42,553 nt of DNA, from positions 1-42,553 of the forward strand of contig QXXE01000032.1 of assembly GCA_009911355.1 (NCBI GenBank), written 5' to 3'. Positions within the stretch are counted from its first letter, which is position 1. Each line of letters starts with the position of its first letter. The notes under the pieces are model-generated. The model saw only the letters and a list, made by a program, of their open reading frames with translations. It was not told the origin of the DNA and did no database searches. The DNA comes from Clostridiaceae bacterium. GTDB lineage: Bacteria > Bacillota > Clostridia > Oscillospirales > Butyricicoccaceae. Positions 14,563 to 22,162 of this stretch are shown here, one piece after another. Made by a program: the position numbers and the translations under genes.

Positions 14563-17337
14563 TCAGGCGCTCCGGAGTTTCTTGAGCAGCCGCCGCACCT
14601 CCGCAGGCTTAACATTGCAAAAATCGTTGTCTGCCAGCGCCTTCTCGCACAGCAACAGCGCCTCCTCCCCGCTTGCCGCCATACCGCGCCCCTCCGCCGC
14701 ACATCTCGCCAAATAAAAGCTTCCGTCTGAGTCGCCCTTCTCCGAACTCTCCCGGAACAGCCGCACCGCTTCCGCCTCGTCGCACTCTACGCCGATGCCC
14801 TCCATGTACAAGCGCCCCAGCGCCGCCATCGCGCACCCGTTCCCCAGGCCAACCGACTTTTGATACAGCTCGACCGCCTTTGCAAGATCAGCGTCGACCC
14901 CCCAGCCGCGCTCATAGCAGTCGCCTAAGCTGTGCCACGCATGGCCATTTTCCGGGTCATACTGCACCGCCAGCCGGAACAGCCGCACCGCTTCCTCAAA
15001 GTCTTGCGGGACCCCTTCGCCGCTTTCGTACATGATGCCCAGATTGTTGCACGCCGAAGCATGCTCCTGCTCCACCGCCTTCCGGTACCATTCCACCGCA
15101 AGCTCAAGGTCTTTCTTAACGCCCTTGCCATTCGCATAGCGCCAGCCCAGCGAATACTGCGCGCCCTTATGGCCCAGCTCCGCCGCCTTCTTGAACATCT
15201 GCACCGCCTTACGGTCGCTCGCCTTCGTGCCCTGCCCGTTTTCATAGCACCAAGCAAGGTTGTAAGCCCCCTGCGCCGAACCGTTCTCTGCCGCCTTCTT
15301 ATACCAGTAAAACGCGCTTTCCTCACTCCTGCGAACCCCGAAGCCCGTATCATAATACCATCCAAGACGGCACTGCGCGTCACAGTTTCCTGCTTCCGCG
15401 CCCTTCTTCGCCCAGCTCGCCGCCTTTTTCCGGTTCTCCGGCACGCCCTTCCCGTACTGGTAGCACCAGCCAAGCCGGTTCATCGCCGGCGCGTAATTCT
15501 TCGCCGCCGCCTGTTCGAGCAAGCCAACCGCGCTTTCCCCTTCCTCCGGCTCTGCATCACCGTCCAGGTAAAGCAGCGCAAGGTTGAACAGCGCGCGCGG
15601 CTGCCCCTGACCCGCAGCCAGCTTGTACCACCGCACAGCTTCCGGGATATTGGCCGCAGCCCCATACCCGTTGCGGCAGCACCAGCCATAGCTGGTCTGC
15701 CCGTCCGCGTCTCCCTTTTCAGCGGTTTTGCGATACCATTCCGCAGCCTTGGCGGGGTTTTCTTCCGTCCCGAACGCAGTTTCATAGCACCACGCCAGGT
15801 TATACATCGCGCAGAGGTCATCCTGCTCCGCTGCCCTGCCGTACCACAAAAAAGCTTCCTCTGGGTCACGGTCCCGGCCGCGCGCGCGCTCACAGCAAAT
15901 TGCATATTCGGTCTGCGCAGGCGCATAGCCCTTTTCTGCCGCCTGCAAAAACAGCTCCACAGCGCGCACCTCGTCCTTGGCACAGCCTTCCCCGCCGCGC
16001 AGCATCTGCGCAAGGTTGGTCAGCGCGCGCGGCTGGCCCTTCGCCGCCGCCCGTTCAAACCATACCAGCGCTTCCTTCGCATTCTGCGGGACGCCGACCC
16101 CATGCCGCAGGCACCAGCCATAGCTGGTCTGCCCATCAAGGTCGTCCTGCTCCGCAGTGATGCGGTACAGCCGGGCAGCTTCCTTCAGGTCGCGTTCCAC
16201 ACCGTAGCCCGCTTCATAGCACCAGCCCAAATTATAGGTGGCGCAGATATCCCCCTGCTTCGCGGCAAGGCGGTACCATTTGACCGCTTCCTCCGGGTCG
16301 CGCCGCGTGCCGCGCCCGCGCTCATACGCAATCGCGAGTTCGCACTGTGCGCCCGCGTGCCCCTGCTCCGCTGACTGGCGGAACAGCTCGACCGCAGCCT
16401 CCAAATCCTGCTCGCAGCCGTATCCCATGCGCCGGAAAATGCCCAGCCGGAATTGCGCGTGGGCGTGCCCGCGCTCGGCTGCTGCATGGTATAGTTCAAA
16501 GGCATGCTCTGGGGATTCTTCCACGCCGCGCCCGTGTATGTAGCACTCGGCGAGGTTGCAGATTGCCCGCATATGCCCGCGCGCAGCAGCCTTTTCATAC
16601 CAACCAGCGGCCTCCTCGTATGAGCGCTCGCATCCGATCCCGGTTTCCTTGCACCAGGCAAGGTTGCACTGCCCGTTCGGGTCGCCTGCTTCGGCGGCGC
16701 GGGTATACCAGAGCACTGCCGCTTCCGGGCTCTTTTCGGTGCCCGCGCCAAATTCGCAGCACCAGCCGAGGCTGGTCATCGCGGGCGGGTAATTCTGCCA
16801 TGCCGCCGCCTGATACCATTCGACCGCTTTTTCCTCATTTTTGCGGACACAGATGCCATTTTCGTAATACCGCGCCAGGCAGAACTGCGCGCGCGGATAC
16901 CCGCGTTCGGCGGCGGCGTGGAACAACTCGGCGGCTTCTTCGATATCCGCCGCAACGCCAATACCGCTTTCATAGCATACCGCGAGGTTACACTGCGCGG
17001 GCGGGTAGCCCATTTCTGCCGCCTGGGTATAGAGCCACACGGCCTGCTTATCGTCCTGTTCTACGCCCGCGCCCGCTTCATAGCACCAGCCGAGGTTGGT
17101 AATGCCCCACAGGTCGCCTGATGCGGCGGCAAGCTGGAACAGCGCGGCCTGCAATTCGAGCCCTTCCACTGTGCTTTCGTCACATTTATCCACTTCGGCG
17201 ACAATCTCTTCGATTTCCAGCTCGTCAAAGCCGAGCTCGTGCAGCTTACGGCCACTGCACCACGGGCAGGTTTCCGGGTGGCTGTCTGCTTTCCAGATGC
17301 GCCCACAGGCGCGTTTTGAACATCTATATAATGCCAT
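14563..17337 (-). CDS. Giant Sel1-like repeat protein with N-terminal zinc ribbon
   Basis: 924 residues. The N-terminus carries C6-x4-C11 and C24-x2-C27, a rubredoxin-like zinc ribbon (YRCSKRACGRIW...CPWCSG). From about residue 70 to 900 there are about 23 tandem Sel1-like repeats of 36 residues, each with the pattern A-x-x-x-L-G-W-C-Y-E-x-G-x-G-V followed by A-x-x-W-Y-x-x-A-A. These build a curved alpha-helical solenoid used for protein-protein contacts. No signal peptide is present, so a cytoplasmic scaffold is likely. Units 8-11 and 12-15 resemble each other more than their neighbours, indicating a block duplication of four repeats. ATG 17337 has AAGGAG about 9 nt upstream. The gene is bracketed by inverted copies of the dispersed repeat. 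Partners are unknown; in other bacteria Sel1 proteins serve signalling, secretion or host interaction. Confidence 0.9.
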   Translation of the reverse strand: MALYRCSKRACGRIWKADSHPETCPWCSGRKLHELGFDELEIEEIVAEVDKCDESTVEGLELQAALFQLAAASGDLWGITNLGWCYEAGAGVEQDDKQAVWLYTQAAEMGYPPAQCNLAVCYESGIGVAADIEEAAELFHAAAERGYPRAQFCLARYYENGICVRKNEEKAVEWYQAAAWQNYPPAMTSLGWCCEFGAGTEKSPEAAVLWYTRAAEAGDPNGQCNLAWCKETGIGCERSYEEAAGWYEKAAARGHMRAICNLAECYIHGRGVEESPEHAFELYHAAAERGHAHAQFRLGIFRRMGYGCEQDLEAAVELFRQSAEQGHAGAQCELAIAYERGRGTRRDPEEAVKWYRLAAKQGDICATYNLGWCYEAGYGVERDLKEAARLYRITAEQDDLDGQTSYGWCLRHGVGVPQNAKEALVWFERAAAKGQPRALTNLAQMLRGGEGCAKDEVRAVELFLQAAEKGYAPAQTEYAICCERARGRDRDPEEAFLWYGRAAEQDDLCAMYNLAWCYETAFGTEENPAKAAEWYRKTAEKGDADGQTSYGWCCRNGYGAAANIPEAVRWYKLAAGQGQPRALFNLALLYLDGDAEPEEGESAVGLLEQAAAKNYAPAMNRLGWCYQYGKGVPENRKKAASWAKKGAEAGNCDAQCRLGWYYDTGFGVRRSEESAFYWYKKAAENGSAQGAYNLAWCYENGQGTKASDRKAVQMFKKAAELGHKGAQYSLGWRYANGKGVKKDLELAVEWYRKAVEQEHASACNNLGIMYESGEGVPQDFEEAVRLFRLAVQYDPENGHAWHSLGDCYERGWGVDADLAKAVELYQKSVGLGNGCAMAALGRLYMEGIGVECDEAEAVRLFRESSEKGDSDGSFYLARCAAEGRGMAASGEEALLLCEKALADNDFCNVKPAEVRRLLKKLRSA

Positions 17338-17377
17338 GCTTCTGCTCTCCTTTTTGCCTTGCTTCCGCCTTCGCTAA

Positions 17378-17532
17378 GCGCCAAAAGGCGTTGCCCTCCG
17401 CAGGCGGCGCCAAAGGGCTCTGCCCTTTGGAAACCCGCGCCTCCCCGGCGAGCGGCAGGGCTCTGCCCTGCACCCGCGATTTTTTTGTAAAAAAATCGAG
17501 TAAAAACTCCATTCCGCCTGCCGGCGGGATCG
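17378..17532 (+). repeat. Dispersed GC-rich repeat, copy 4 (with A/T hairpin)
   Basis: Plus orientation, 41 nt upstream of the Sel1 gene start; the only copy not placed after a stop codon in its own direction. Modules: CAAAGGGCTCTGCCCTTTGG, GGCAGGGCTCTGCCCTGC, hairpin ATTTTTTTGTAAAAAAAT, GAGTAAAAAC, and CCGCCTGCCGGCGGGA. Confidence 0.75.
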
Positions 17533-17656
17533 CTGTCCTGAATTCACCGGCATTTCTGCGTACAACGCTATTTTACCACATCCTGACGGAAAAGGCATCC
17601 TTATTTACGCAAGAATTTGTGAATTTTTTGCATCCATGGCGCCATGCATAAAAACG

Positions 17657-17698
17657 AAGCAGGCGCTTCCCCCAACGGGGCACGCGCCTGCTTTGTTT
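17657..17698. terminator. Terminator downstream of kdgK
   Basis: Stem AAGCAGGCGC / GCGCCTGCTT with an inner CCCC/GGGG pairing. T runs follow on both strands (TGTTTTTAT plus, CGTTTTTATG minus). Confidence 0.75.
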
Positions 17699-17740
17699 TT
17701 ATAAGGAGATTTATGGGGATTTGGGGGAAATGGAATCGTT

Positions 17741-18766
17741 TTAGCGCTGGATTCGTCCGGAGCCGTCGCCGCCCGCCAGCTTTTCGACCTCTGCGACGGT
17801 GACCATGTTATAGTCGCCCTCGATGGAATGCTTGAGCGCCGACGCTGCAACCGCGAATTCAACCGCTGCCTGTGTGTCTTTCCCGGTCAGCAGGGAGTAG
17901 ATCAGCCCACCGCCGAAGGAATCGCCGCCGCCGACACGGTCAATAATATGCAAGTCGTACTTCTTGGAGAAGCAGAACGCGCCCGACTTCACGTCGTACA
18001 GCATTGCGCTCCAGCCATTGTCAAACGCGGAATGGGACTCGCGCAGGGTGATTGCAACCTTTTCAAAGCCGAACTTATCGGCAAGCTGCTTGGCAACCGA
18101 CTTGTAGCCCTCGCGGTTGATCTCGCCTGCGTAGATATCGGTGGATTCGGCCTCGATACCGAACACATCCTTTGCATCTTCCTCGTTGGAGATGCAAACG
18201 TCGACATACTGGCACAGGTCGGTCATTGCAGCGCGCGCCTGCTCGCGGGTCCAAAGCTTGCCGCGGTAATTCAGGTCACAGGAAACCTTAACGCCATGCG
18301 CTTTCGCCGCCTTGCACGCTTCCCGGCAGATTTCGACAACATTCTCGCCCAGAGCCGGGGTAATGCCGGTAAAATGGAACCAGTCAGCGCCCGCAAAGAT
18401 TTTTTCCCAGTCAAAGTCAGCAGTGCTGGCTTCCTGGATCGCCGAATGCGCGCGGTCATAGATACAGACCGAGCCGCGCTGGGAAGCGCCCTTCTCGTTG
18501 AAGTAAATCCCGACGCGGTCGCCGCCGCGGGTAATCATGCTGGTGTCCACGCCGTAACGGCGGAGCGAGTTGACCGCGCACTGTCCGATCGCATGGGCGG
18601 GCAGCTTGGTCACAAACGCCGCGTCCATGCCATAATTCGCGAGCGAAACCGCTACATTGGCTTCGCCGCCGCCAAACGAAAACTCGAGGTGGTCGGCCTG
18701 TACAAAACGCTCGTAGTTGTACGGCTGCAAACGGATCATCAATTCACCAAAAGTAACTACCTTCAT
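17741..18766 (-). CDS. kdgK: 2-dehydro-3-deoxygluconokinase (PfkB family)
   Basis: 341 residues. A ribokinase-type sugar kinase: the substrate loop FSFGGGEANVAVSLANYG is near residues 29-46 and the ATP/catalytic signature DRVGGGDSFGGG is near 290, with the last Asp of GGGD as base. GEANVAV and the KDPG aldolase gene upstream identify 2-keto-3-deoxygluconate as the most likely substrate, which is phosphorylated to KDPG. Start chosen at ATG 18766, with GGAGG 8 nt upstream; the ATG at 18781 would absorb that site. It is the last gene of the minus-strand group eda, VOC, kdgK, though a dispersed repeat and a hairpin separate it from the VOC gene, which may lower its expression. Confidence 0.9.
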   Translation of the reverse strand: MKVVTFGELMIRLQPYNYERFVQADHLEFSFGGGEANVAVSLANYGMDAAFVTKLPAHAIGQCAVNSLRRYGVDTSMITRGGDRVGIYFNEKGASQRGSVCIYDRAHSAIQEASTADFDWEKIFAGADWFHFTGITPALGENVVEICREACKAAKAHGVKVSCDLNYRGKLWTREQARAAMTDLCQYVDVCISNEEDAKDVFGIEAESTDIYAGEINREGYKSVAKQLADKFGFEKVAITLRESHSAFDNGWSAMLYDVKSGAFCFSKKYDLHIIDRVGGGDSFGGGLIYSLLTGKDTQAAVEFAVAASALKHSIEGDYNMVTVAEVEKLAGGDGSGRIQR

Positions 18767-18825
18767 CAGTGTGTCCTCCATTTTTATGTTGATCTACGCA
18801 GCTGCCGGAAAAGCAGCTGCGGCTC

Positions 18826-18972
18826 CTTCGTCCCGCCCGCAGGCGAGAACGGGAGTCCAGAGGGACGAGTCCCTCTGGCGCCGCCCCGCGTAGGGGCCGG
18901 GGTCCAGGGGCAGCGCCCCGGTCGCCCTCCGCAGAGGGCGAAACCTCACCCGGCCGCCCTTCGCAGCGGGCG
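18826..18972 (-). repeat. Dispersed GC-rich repeat, copy 5
   Basis: Minus orientation, beginning about 5 nt after the VOC stop. Modules: CGCCCTCTGCGGAGGGCG, GGGGCGCTGCCCC, CAGAGGGACTCGTCCCTCTG, end motif TCGCCTGCGGGCGGGACG. It resembles copies 1, 6 and 7 in lacking the A/T hairpin. A further dyad CGCAGCTG / CAGCTGCG lies near 18798-18822. Confidence 0.8.
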
Positions 18973-18977
18973 GAACC

Positions 18978-19325
18978 TCAGCCCTTGCCGACAAGGTGAA
19001 CCGCAAAGCCGCCGATCTCACCATCCAGGTAGATTGCGTTCAGCCGTCCGTCAGGCTTGTACTTCGCCGAATCCTCACGGAACGTGTAGCCCCGCGCTTC
19101 CAGCTCGGCCTTCGCCGCCGCCACGTCGGGCGTCCCGATCGCAATATGCCCATTCGTCCCAAGATAGGGCTCCTTCATAACCTCAATGCCGCTGCCCGCA
19201 AAGATTGAGCTGTTCCCCGCCTTGAGCGCAAACCCGAAAATCGTGCAGAACAGCTCAGCCGCTTTCCGCGCCTCGTCCTCGTTCGCCGCGTTGATGCCGA
19301 TATGCGCCAGCGAATACTCAGCCAT
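18978..19325 (-). CDS. VOC (glyoxalase-like) protein of the KDPG pathway operon
   Basis: 115 residues, the size of a single vicinal-oxygen-chelate domain made of two beta-alpha-beta3 modules: AHIGINAANEDEARKAAELF and HIAIGTPDVAAAKAELEARG. The start ATG 19325 overlaps the last 8 nt of the KDPG aldolase gene and has GGGAGG 6 nt upstream, so the two are translationally coupled. In other Clostridia a VOC domain can be found joined to this aldolase, so it probably acts with it, perhaps on a keto-sugar acid. The true reaction is unknown. Metal ligands are hard to place with certainty; His8 and the Glu in the first module are candidates. Confidence 0.85.
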   Translation of the reverse strand: MAEYSLAHIGINAANEDEARKAAELFCTIFGFALKAGNSSIFAGSGIEVMKEPYLGTNGHIAIGTPDVAAAKAELEARGYTFREDSAKYKPDGRLNAIYLDGEIGGFAVHLVGKG

Positions 19326-19962
19326 TGCGCGCCTCCCGGACAATCGCAACCGACTGCTTGCACAGGTCGGTGATCTCCGCCCACTTCTGGTTGTCAATCA
19401 GGTCGGCCGTTACCATATAAGACCCGCCGCACGCCGCAATCACTGGCGCTTTCGCATAATCCCCGAGGTTTTTCAGCGAAATGCCGCCAGTCGGCATCAC
19501 CTTGAACATCGGGAACGGCGCGCTCATCGCCTTAATCTTTGCAAGCCCGCCCGACTGCTCTGCCGGGAAGAATTTCAGCACCTCAAGCCCGAGCTTGTAC
19601 GCAGTATGGTAATCCGTCGGTGTGGTGCACCCCGGGAAGATCGGCAGCTTTTTCTCCTGCGCGTATTTCACAAGCTCAGGGTCCATGCCCGGGGTTACAA
19701 TAAACTGCGCGCCCGCAGCAATCGCTTCATCGATCTGCACGGTCGTAAGGACTGTGCCCGCGCCTACGATCATATCCGGGCAGGCTTCCTTCATCAGCTT
19801 GATTGCAGTTGCAGCGCCCGCAGCGCGGAATGTAACCTCCGCAACGGCCACGCCGCCCTCGCACAGTGCCTTTGCAAGCGGCGCTGCGTCACGCTCGGGG
19901 TGGTTGAGCTTGATGACCGGTACGACACCGATTTCCGAAATCTGACGGGTAATCTGATCCAT
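19318..19962 (-). CDS. eda: KDPG aldolase (2-dehydro-3-deoxyphosphogluconate aldolase)
   Basis: 214 residues, the usual length. The class I aldolase features are present: general base Glu42 in AEVTFRA, Schiff-base lysine K130 in EVLKFFPAE, and phosphate loop residues in PIFPGCTTPTD and MPTGGIS. It splits KDPG into pyruvate and glyceraldehyde-3-phosphate, the last step of uronate and Entner-Doudoroff breakdown, and may also act on 4-hydroxy-2-oxoglutarate. Start ATG 19962 has AAAAGGAG about 8 nt upstream. The upstream extension of the frame crosses the promoter and is not real. First gene of a minus-strand group divergent from the iclR-type regulator; a shared palindrome in both leaders suggests control by that regulator. 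Confidence 0.95.
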   Translation of the reverse strand: MDQITRQISEIGVVPVIKLNHPERDAAPLAKALCEGGVAVAEVTFRAAGAATAIKLMKEACPDMIVGAGTVLTTVQIDEAIAAGAQFIVTPGMDPELVKYAQEKKLPIFPGCTTPTDYHTAYKLGLEVLKFFPAEQSGGLAKIKAMSAPFPMFKVMPTGGISLKNLGDYAKAPVIAACGGSYMVTADLIDNQKWAEITDLCKQSVAIVREARNG

Positions 19963-19978
19963 GATGTTTCTCCTTTTC

Positions 19979-20051
19979 GTTTCGTAATATGGAACCGCGT
20001 TTTGTTTTCCTTCTGATGCTTTTATTATACCGCTTTTTGAATAATTTGCAA
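19979..20051 (-). promoter_or_regulatory. eda promoter and candidate operator
   Basis: Minus strand: -35 TTGCAA (20046-20051), 16-bp spacer, -10 TATAAT (20024-20029). Downstream in the leader lies the imperfect palindrome GTTTCGTAATATGGAAC (19979-19995), whose first ten bases recur in the leader of the divergent regulator gene. Confidence 0.7.
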
Positions 20052-20095
20052 GAGCCTTGCCACAAAAAAGTTTTCTATCCCTTACCAAATTTTCC

Positions 20096-20150
20096 TTGCG
20101 TTTTTCGGTGAAATCTTGTAAAATAAGAACGTAGTTTCGTAATGCAAAAC
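20096..20150 (+). promoter_or_regulatory. iclR-type regulator promoter and candidate operator
   Basis: -35 TTGCGT (20096-20101), 17-bp spacer, -10 TAAAAT (20119-20124). The element GTTTCGTAATGCAAAAC (20134-20150) shares GTTTCGTAAT with the eda leader and lies at the expected transcript start. Confidence 0.65.
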
Positions 20151-20172
20151 GCACCCCACAGGAGGTGGCAAC

Positions 20173-20952
20173 ATGGAAGGGGCAAGCCCTGTACAATCAA
20201 TTGACCGCGCCTTTGGACTGCTTGAACGGCTGTGCGCCAGCCGAGACGGCCTCCCGATCCACACGCTGAGCGAAGAAACCGGCCTGCACAAAAGCACGGT
20301 GCACCGCCTGCTTGCCGCAATGGCAGCGCGCGGCTACGTCCGCAAGGACGAGGACACTGGGCGCTATCGCATGACCACCCGGATCTGTGAGCTGTCGGCG
20401 CAAGTTGTGGAAAGCCTGGACATTTTACAGGTCGCCCGCGCGCCGATGGAATCGCTGTCTCAGACAACCGGTGAAACCGTGCATCTCGTGGTGCGCGAAG
20501 GGGACGAAATTGTTTATGTCCACAAGGTAGAATCAGACGTCAGCTCCATGCGGATGTTTTCGCGCATCGGGATGCGCAGGCCGATGTACTGCACCGGCGT
20601 AGGCAAAGCCATCCTCGCCGAGCTCCCCGACGAGGAAGTCGAACGGATTTGGGGCGCAAGCGACATTCAGGCATACACCGAGCACACCATCGTCACGCTG
20701 GAACGCCTACGGGATGTGCTGGATTCCATCCGGCGGCGCGGCTGCGCCTACGATAACCAGGAAAACGAGCTTGGGGTGCGGTGCATCGCGGCCACCATCC
20801 ATGACTATACAGGTGCCATCTGCGGGGCGCTATCAATCAGCGCGCCCATGCTCCGCATGAGCGACAGCAAGGTCGCCCAGCTTCAGCCGCAGCTGATGGC
20901 GGCATGCGCGAAGATCTCACGAAATATGGGCTGGCGCGGCTGCCCGCGCTGA
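20173..20952 (+). CDS. IclR-family regulator (KdgR-like)
   Basis: 259 residues, standard length. The N-terminal winged helix spans about 8-70 (LSEETGLHKSTVHRLLAAMA is the helix-turn-helix). The C-terminal IclR effector domain follows from about residue 85, with GMRRPMYCTGVGKAILAEL and the family ending region YDNQENELGVRCIAATI. Members control sugar-acid breakdown; the divergent eda-VOC-kdgK genes make 2-keto-3-deoxygluconate or its phosphate the likely inducer, as for KdgR. ATG 20173 has AGGAGG 7 nt upstream. Autoregulation is suggested by the palindrome in its own leader. Confidence 0.92.
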   Translation: MEGASPVQSIDRAFGLLERLCASRDGLPIHTLSEETGLHKSTVHRLLAAMAARGYVRKDEDTGRYRMTTRICELSAQVVESLDILQVARAPMESLSQTTGETVHLVVREGDEIVYVHKVESDVSSMRMFSRIGMRRPMYCTGVGKAILAELPDEEVERIWGASDIQAYTEHTIVTLERLRDVLDSIRRRGCAYDNQENELGVRCIAATIHDYTGAICGALSISAPMLRMSDSKVAQLQPQLMAACAKISRNMGWRGCPR

Positions 20953-21024
20953 CCGCTGTGATTTCTTCCAATCCGAAAGCTTCTCGTGCCGCATTCCCCA
21001 GCTCCGGCGTTTTTTACGATAGGA

Positions 21025-21049
21025 AAAGCCCACCATGCAGGCGGGCTTT
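21025..21049 (+). terminator. Terminator after the IclR-type gene
   Basis: AAAGCCC-A-CC / GG-C-GGGCTTT hairpin followed by CTGCGTCTTTCC. Confidence 0.6.
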
Positions 21050-21168
21050 CTGCGTCTTTCCTTATAATATCCGTTTTGCGTCCCGCTTATGCGGCGCAGC
21101 TGCCCAGCCAGATTTTGTCTGGATAACCCACCGCACAGTGCAGATACTACCGCATAGAGGTGATGGAA

Positions 21169-21342
21169 GTGGCGAAAAAAGGGATGTGCCGTTACGATGC
21201 CGAGAACTGCCACCGGCAGCCGAAGGAGCCGGTCGTGCCTGAGATTGGCGGCAAAGCAAAGAGCGGCAAGGAAAAAGCGCGGCCGATTGTCGCGGACGCG
21301 CCATGCGACGACGGTGTAAAGGTCTGGCACGCAAAGGATTAG
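21169..21342 (+). CDS. 57-residue small Cys-containing protein
   Basis: 57 residues, starting MAKKGMCRYDAENCHRQPKE and ending DDGVKVWHAKD. Three Cys (7, 14, 46) and two His could bind a metal; the middle is basic (KAKSGKEKAR). Start chosen at GTG 21169, because GAGGTGAT (21157-21164) then lies at the same distance as in the small gene at 38909; ATG 21163 would be only 2 nt from the site. A perfect 16-bp terminator stem overlaps the stop codon, which strongly supports a real gene end. No clear promoter was found. No family is recognised, and the start remains uncertain. Confidence 0.6.
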   Translation: MAKKGMCRYDAENCHRQPKEPVVPEIGGKAKSGKEKARPIVADAPCDDGVKVWHAKD

Positions 21343-21378
21343 CAAAAAGCCGTGGAGTTGCTCCACGGCTTTTTGCAT
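21342..21378. terminator. Perfect terminator between the small gene and bioY
   Basis: A 16-bp perfect stem GCAAAAAGCCGTGGAG / CTCCACGGCTTTTTGC with a TTG loop. A and T runs on both sides allow use from both directions, serving the small gene (plus) and bioY (minus). Confidence 0.9.
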
Positions 21379-21462
21379 TGGGATAGGATAGATTGCCCCC
21401 GGCGCAAGCTGTGTGCCTGTACTGGGATGCGGAGAGATAGCTTTTGTAGGGACAGTGTGGTT

Positions 21463-21990
21463 TTATGCGAAGATCCTGCGGCGCTCGAGCGCTTTCGCAG
21501 TGACTGCCGCGAGCCCGATTTTCACCGCGTCCCCTGGCAGGAACGGGATTACGCAAAACATCAGGCTTTCCATCAGCCCCATCCCGGTCAGCACCATAAA
21601 CCACATCGTCCCGAACGCGTAGCAGGTCAGGACGCCGACGGTCATAGCTGCGCAAAGGTGCGCAAGCGAATTGCCGAGGCTGCGTGACCAGAAGCCGACA
21701 ATCAGCGCGTCAAAGACATACCCGAGCACATATCCGCCGGTTTTCCCGAACAGGTAAACCAGCCCGCCCTGGAAGCCGAGGAATACCGGCACACCGCACG
21801 CGCCCAGCGCTATGTAGACCAGCACCGCCGCCGTCCCCCAACGCGGGCCGAGCACCGCGCCTGACAAGTGTACCGCGAACAGCGCGAGGTTGATTGAAAT
21901 CATCGGCAGCGGGATTACCAGCTGCGAGCAGGCGGCAAGCAGCGCAGCGAACAGCGCGCACTGCACGAGTTTTTTTGTGTTTGTGTGCAT
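21463..21990 (-). CDS. bioY: BioY biotin transporter (ECF S component)
   Basis: 175 residues, with six hydrophobic segments, an integral membrane protein. Family landmarks are IPLPMISINLALFAVHLSGAVLG-type loop (residues 26-48), YIALGACGVPVFLGFQGGLVYLFGKTGGY and the later FLPGDAVKIGLA. BioY is the biotin-binding subunit and works with a shared ECF energy module, which is not encoded here. Start ATG 21990 has GAGGG about 7 nt upstream. A BirA-type operator covers its transcript start, so the gene should be switched off when biotin is plentiful. No biotin synthesis genes are nearby, which fits a biotin scavenger. Confidence 0.94.
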   Translation of the reverse strand: MHTNTKKLVQCALFAALLAACSQLVIPLPMISINLALFAVHLSGAVLGPRWGTAAVLVYIALGACGVPVFLGFQGGLVYLFGKTGGYVLGYVFDALIVGFWSRSLGNSLAHLCAAMTVGVLTCYAFGTMWFMVLTGMGLMESLMFCVIPFLPGDAVKIGLAAVTAKALERRRIFA

Positions 21991-22005
21991 TTGCAGACCC
22001 TCTTG

Positions 22006-22066
22006 TTGTTAACTTATTTTTTGTTTTGGTTTACAATAAGTATAGCACAACCTTTTCAATTGTCAA
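22006..22066 (-). promoter_or_regulatory. bioY promoter with BirA (biotin repressor) box
   Basis: Minus strand: -35 TTGACA (22061-22066), 16-bp spacer, -10 TATACT (22039-22044). Directly downstream is TTGTTAAC-N15-GTTTACAA (22006-22036), matching the Firmicutes BirA operator in sequence and spacing. This implies that BirA in this organism has a DNA-binding domain. Confidence 0.88.
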
Positions 22067-22107
22067 CCCATTTTTTAAAAAAGTTCACAACAAACAGCAA
22101 AGATAAC

Positions 22108-22143
22108 AGCGGCGTTCTCCCGTTTTCCGGGCAGCGCCGCTGC
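22108..22143 (-). terminator. Hairpin at the end of the MFS gene
   Basis: Stem CAGCGGCG / CGCCGCTG with an inner CCCG-TTTT-CGGG hairpin, just after the MFS stop on the minus strand. The following T run is poor, so its strength is uncertain. Confidence 0.5.
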
Positions 22144-22162
22144 AAAAGGCCGTCTTTTTGCT

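Noticed and set aside
14932..16374. A 480-residue plus-strand frame opposite the Sel1-repeat gene
   Set aside because: It is the shadow of a repetitive GC-rich gene; it has no ribosome site and is low in complexity.
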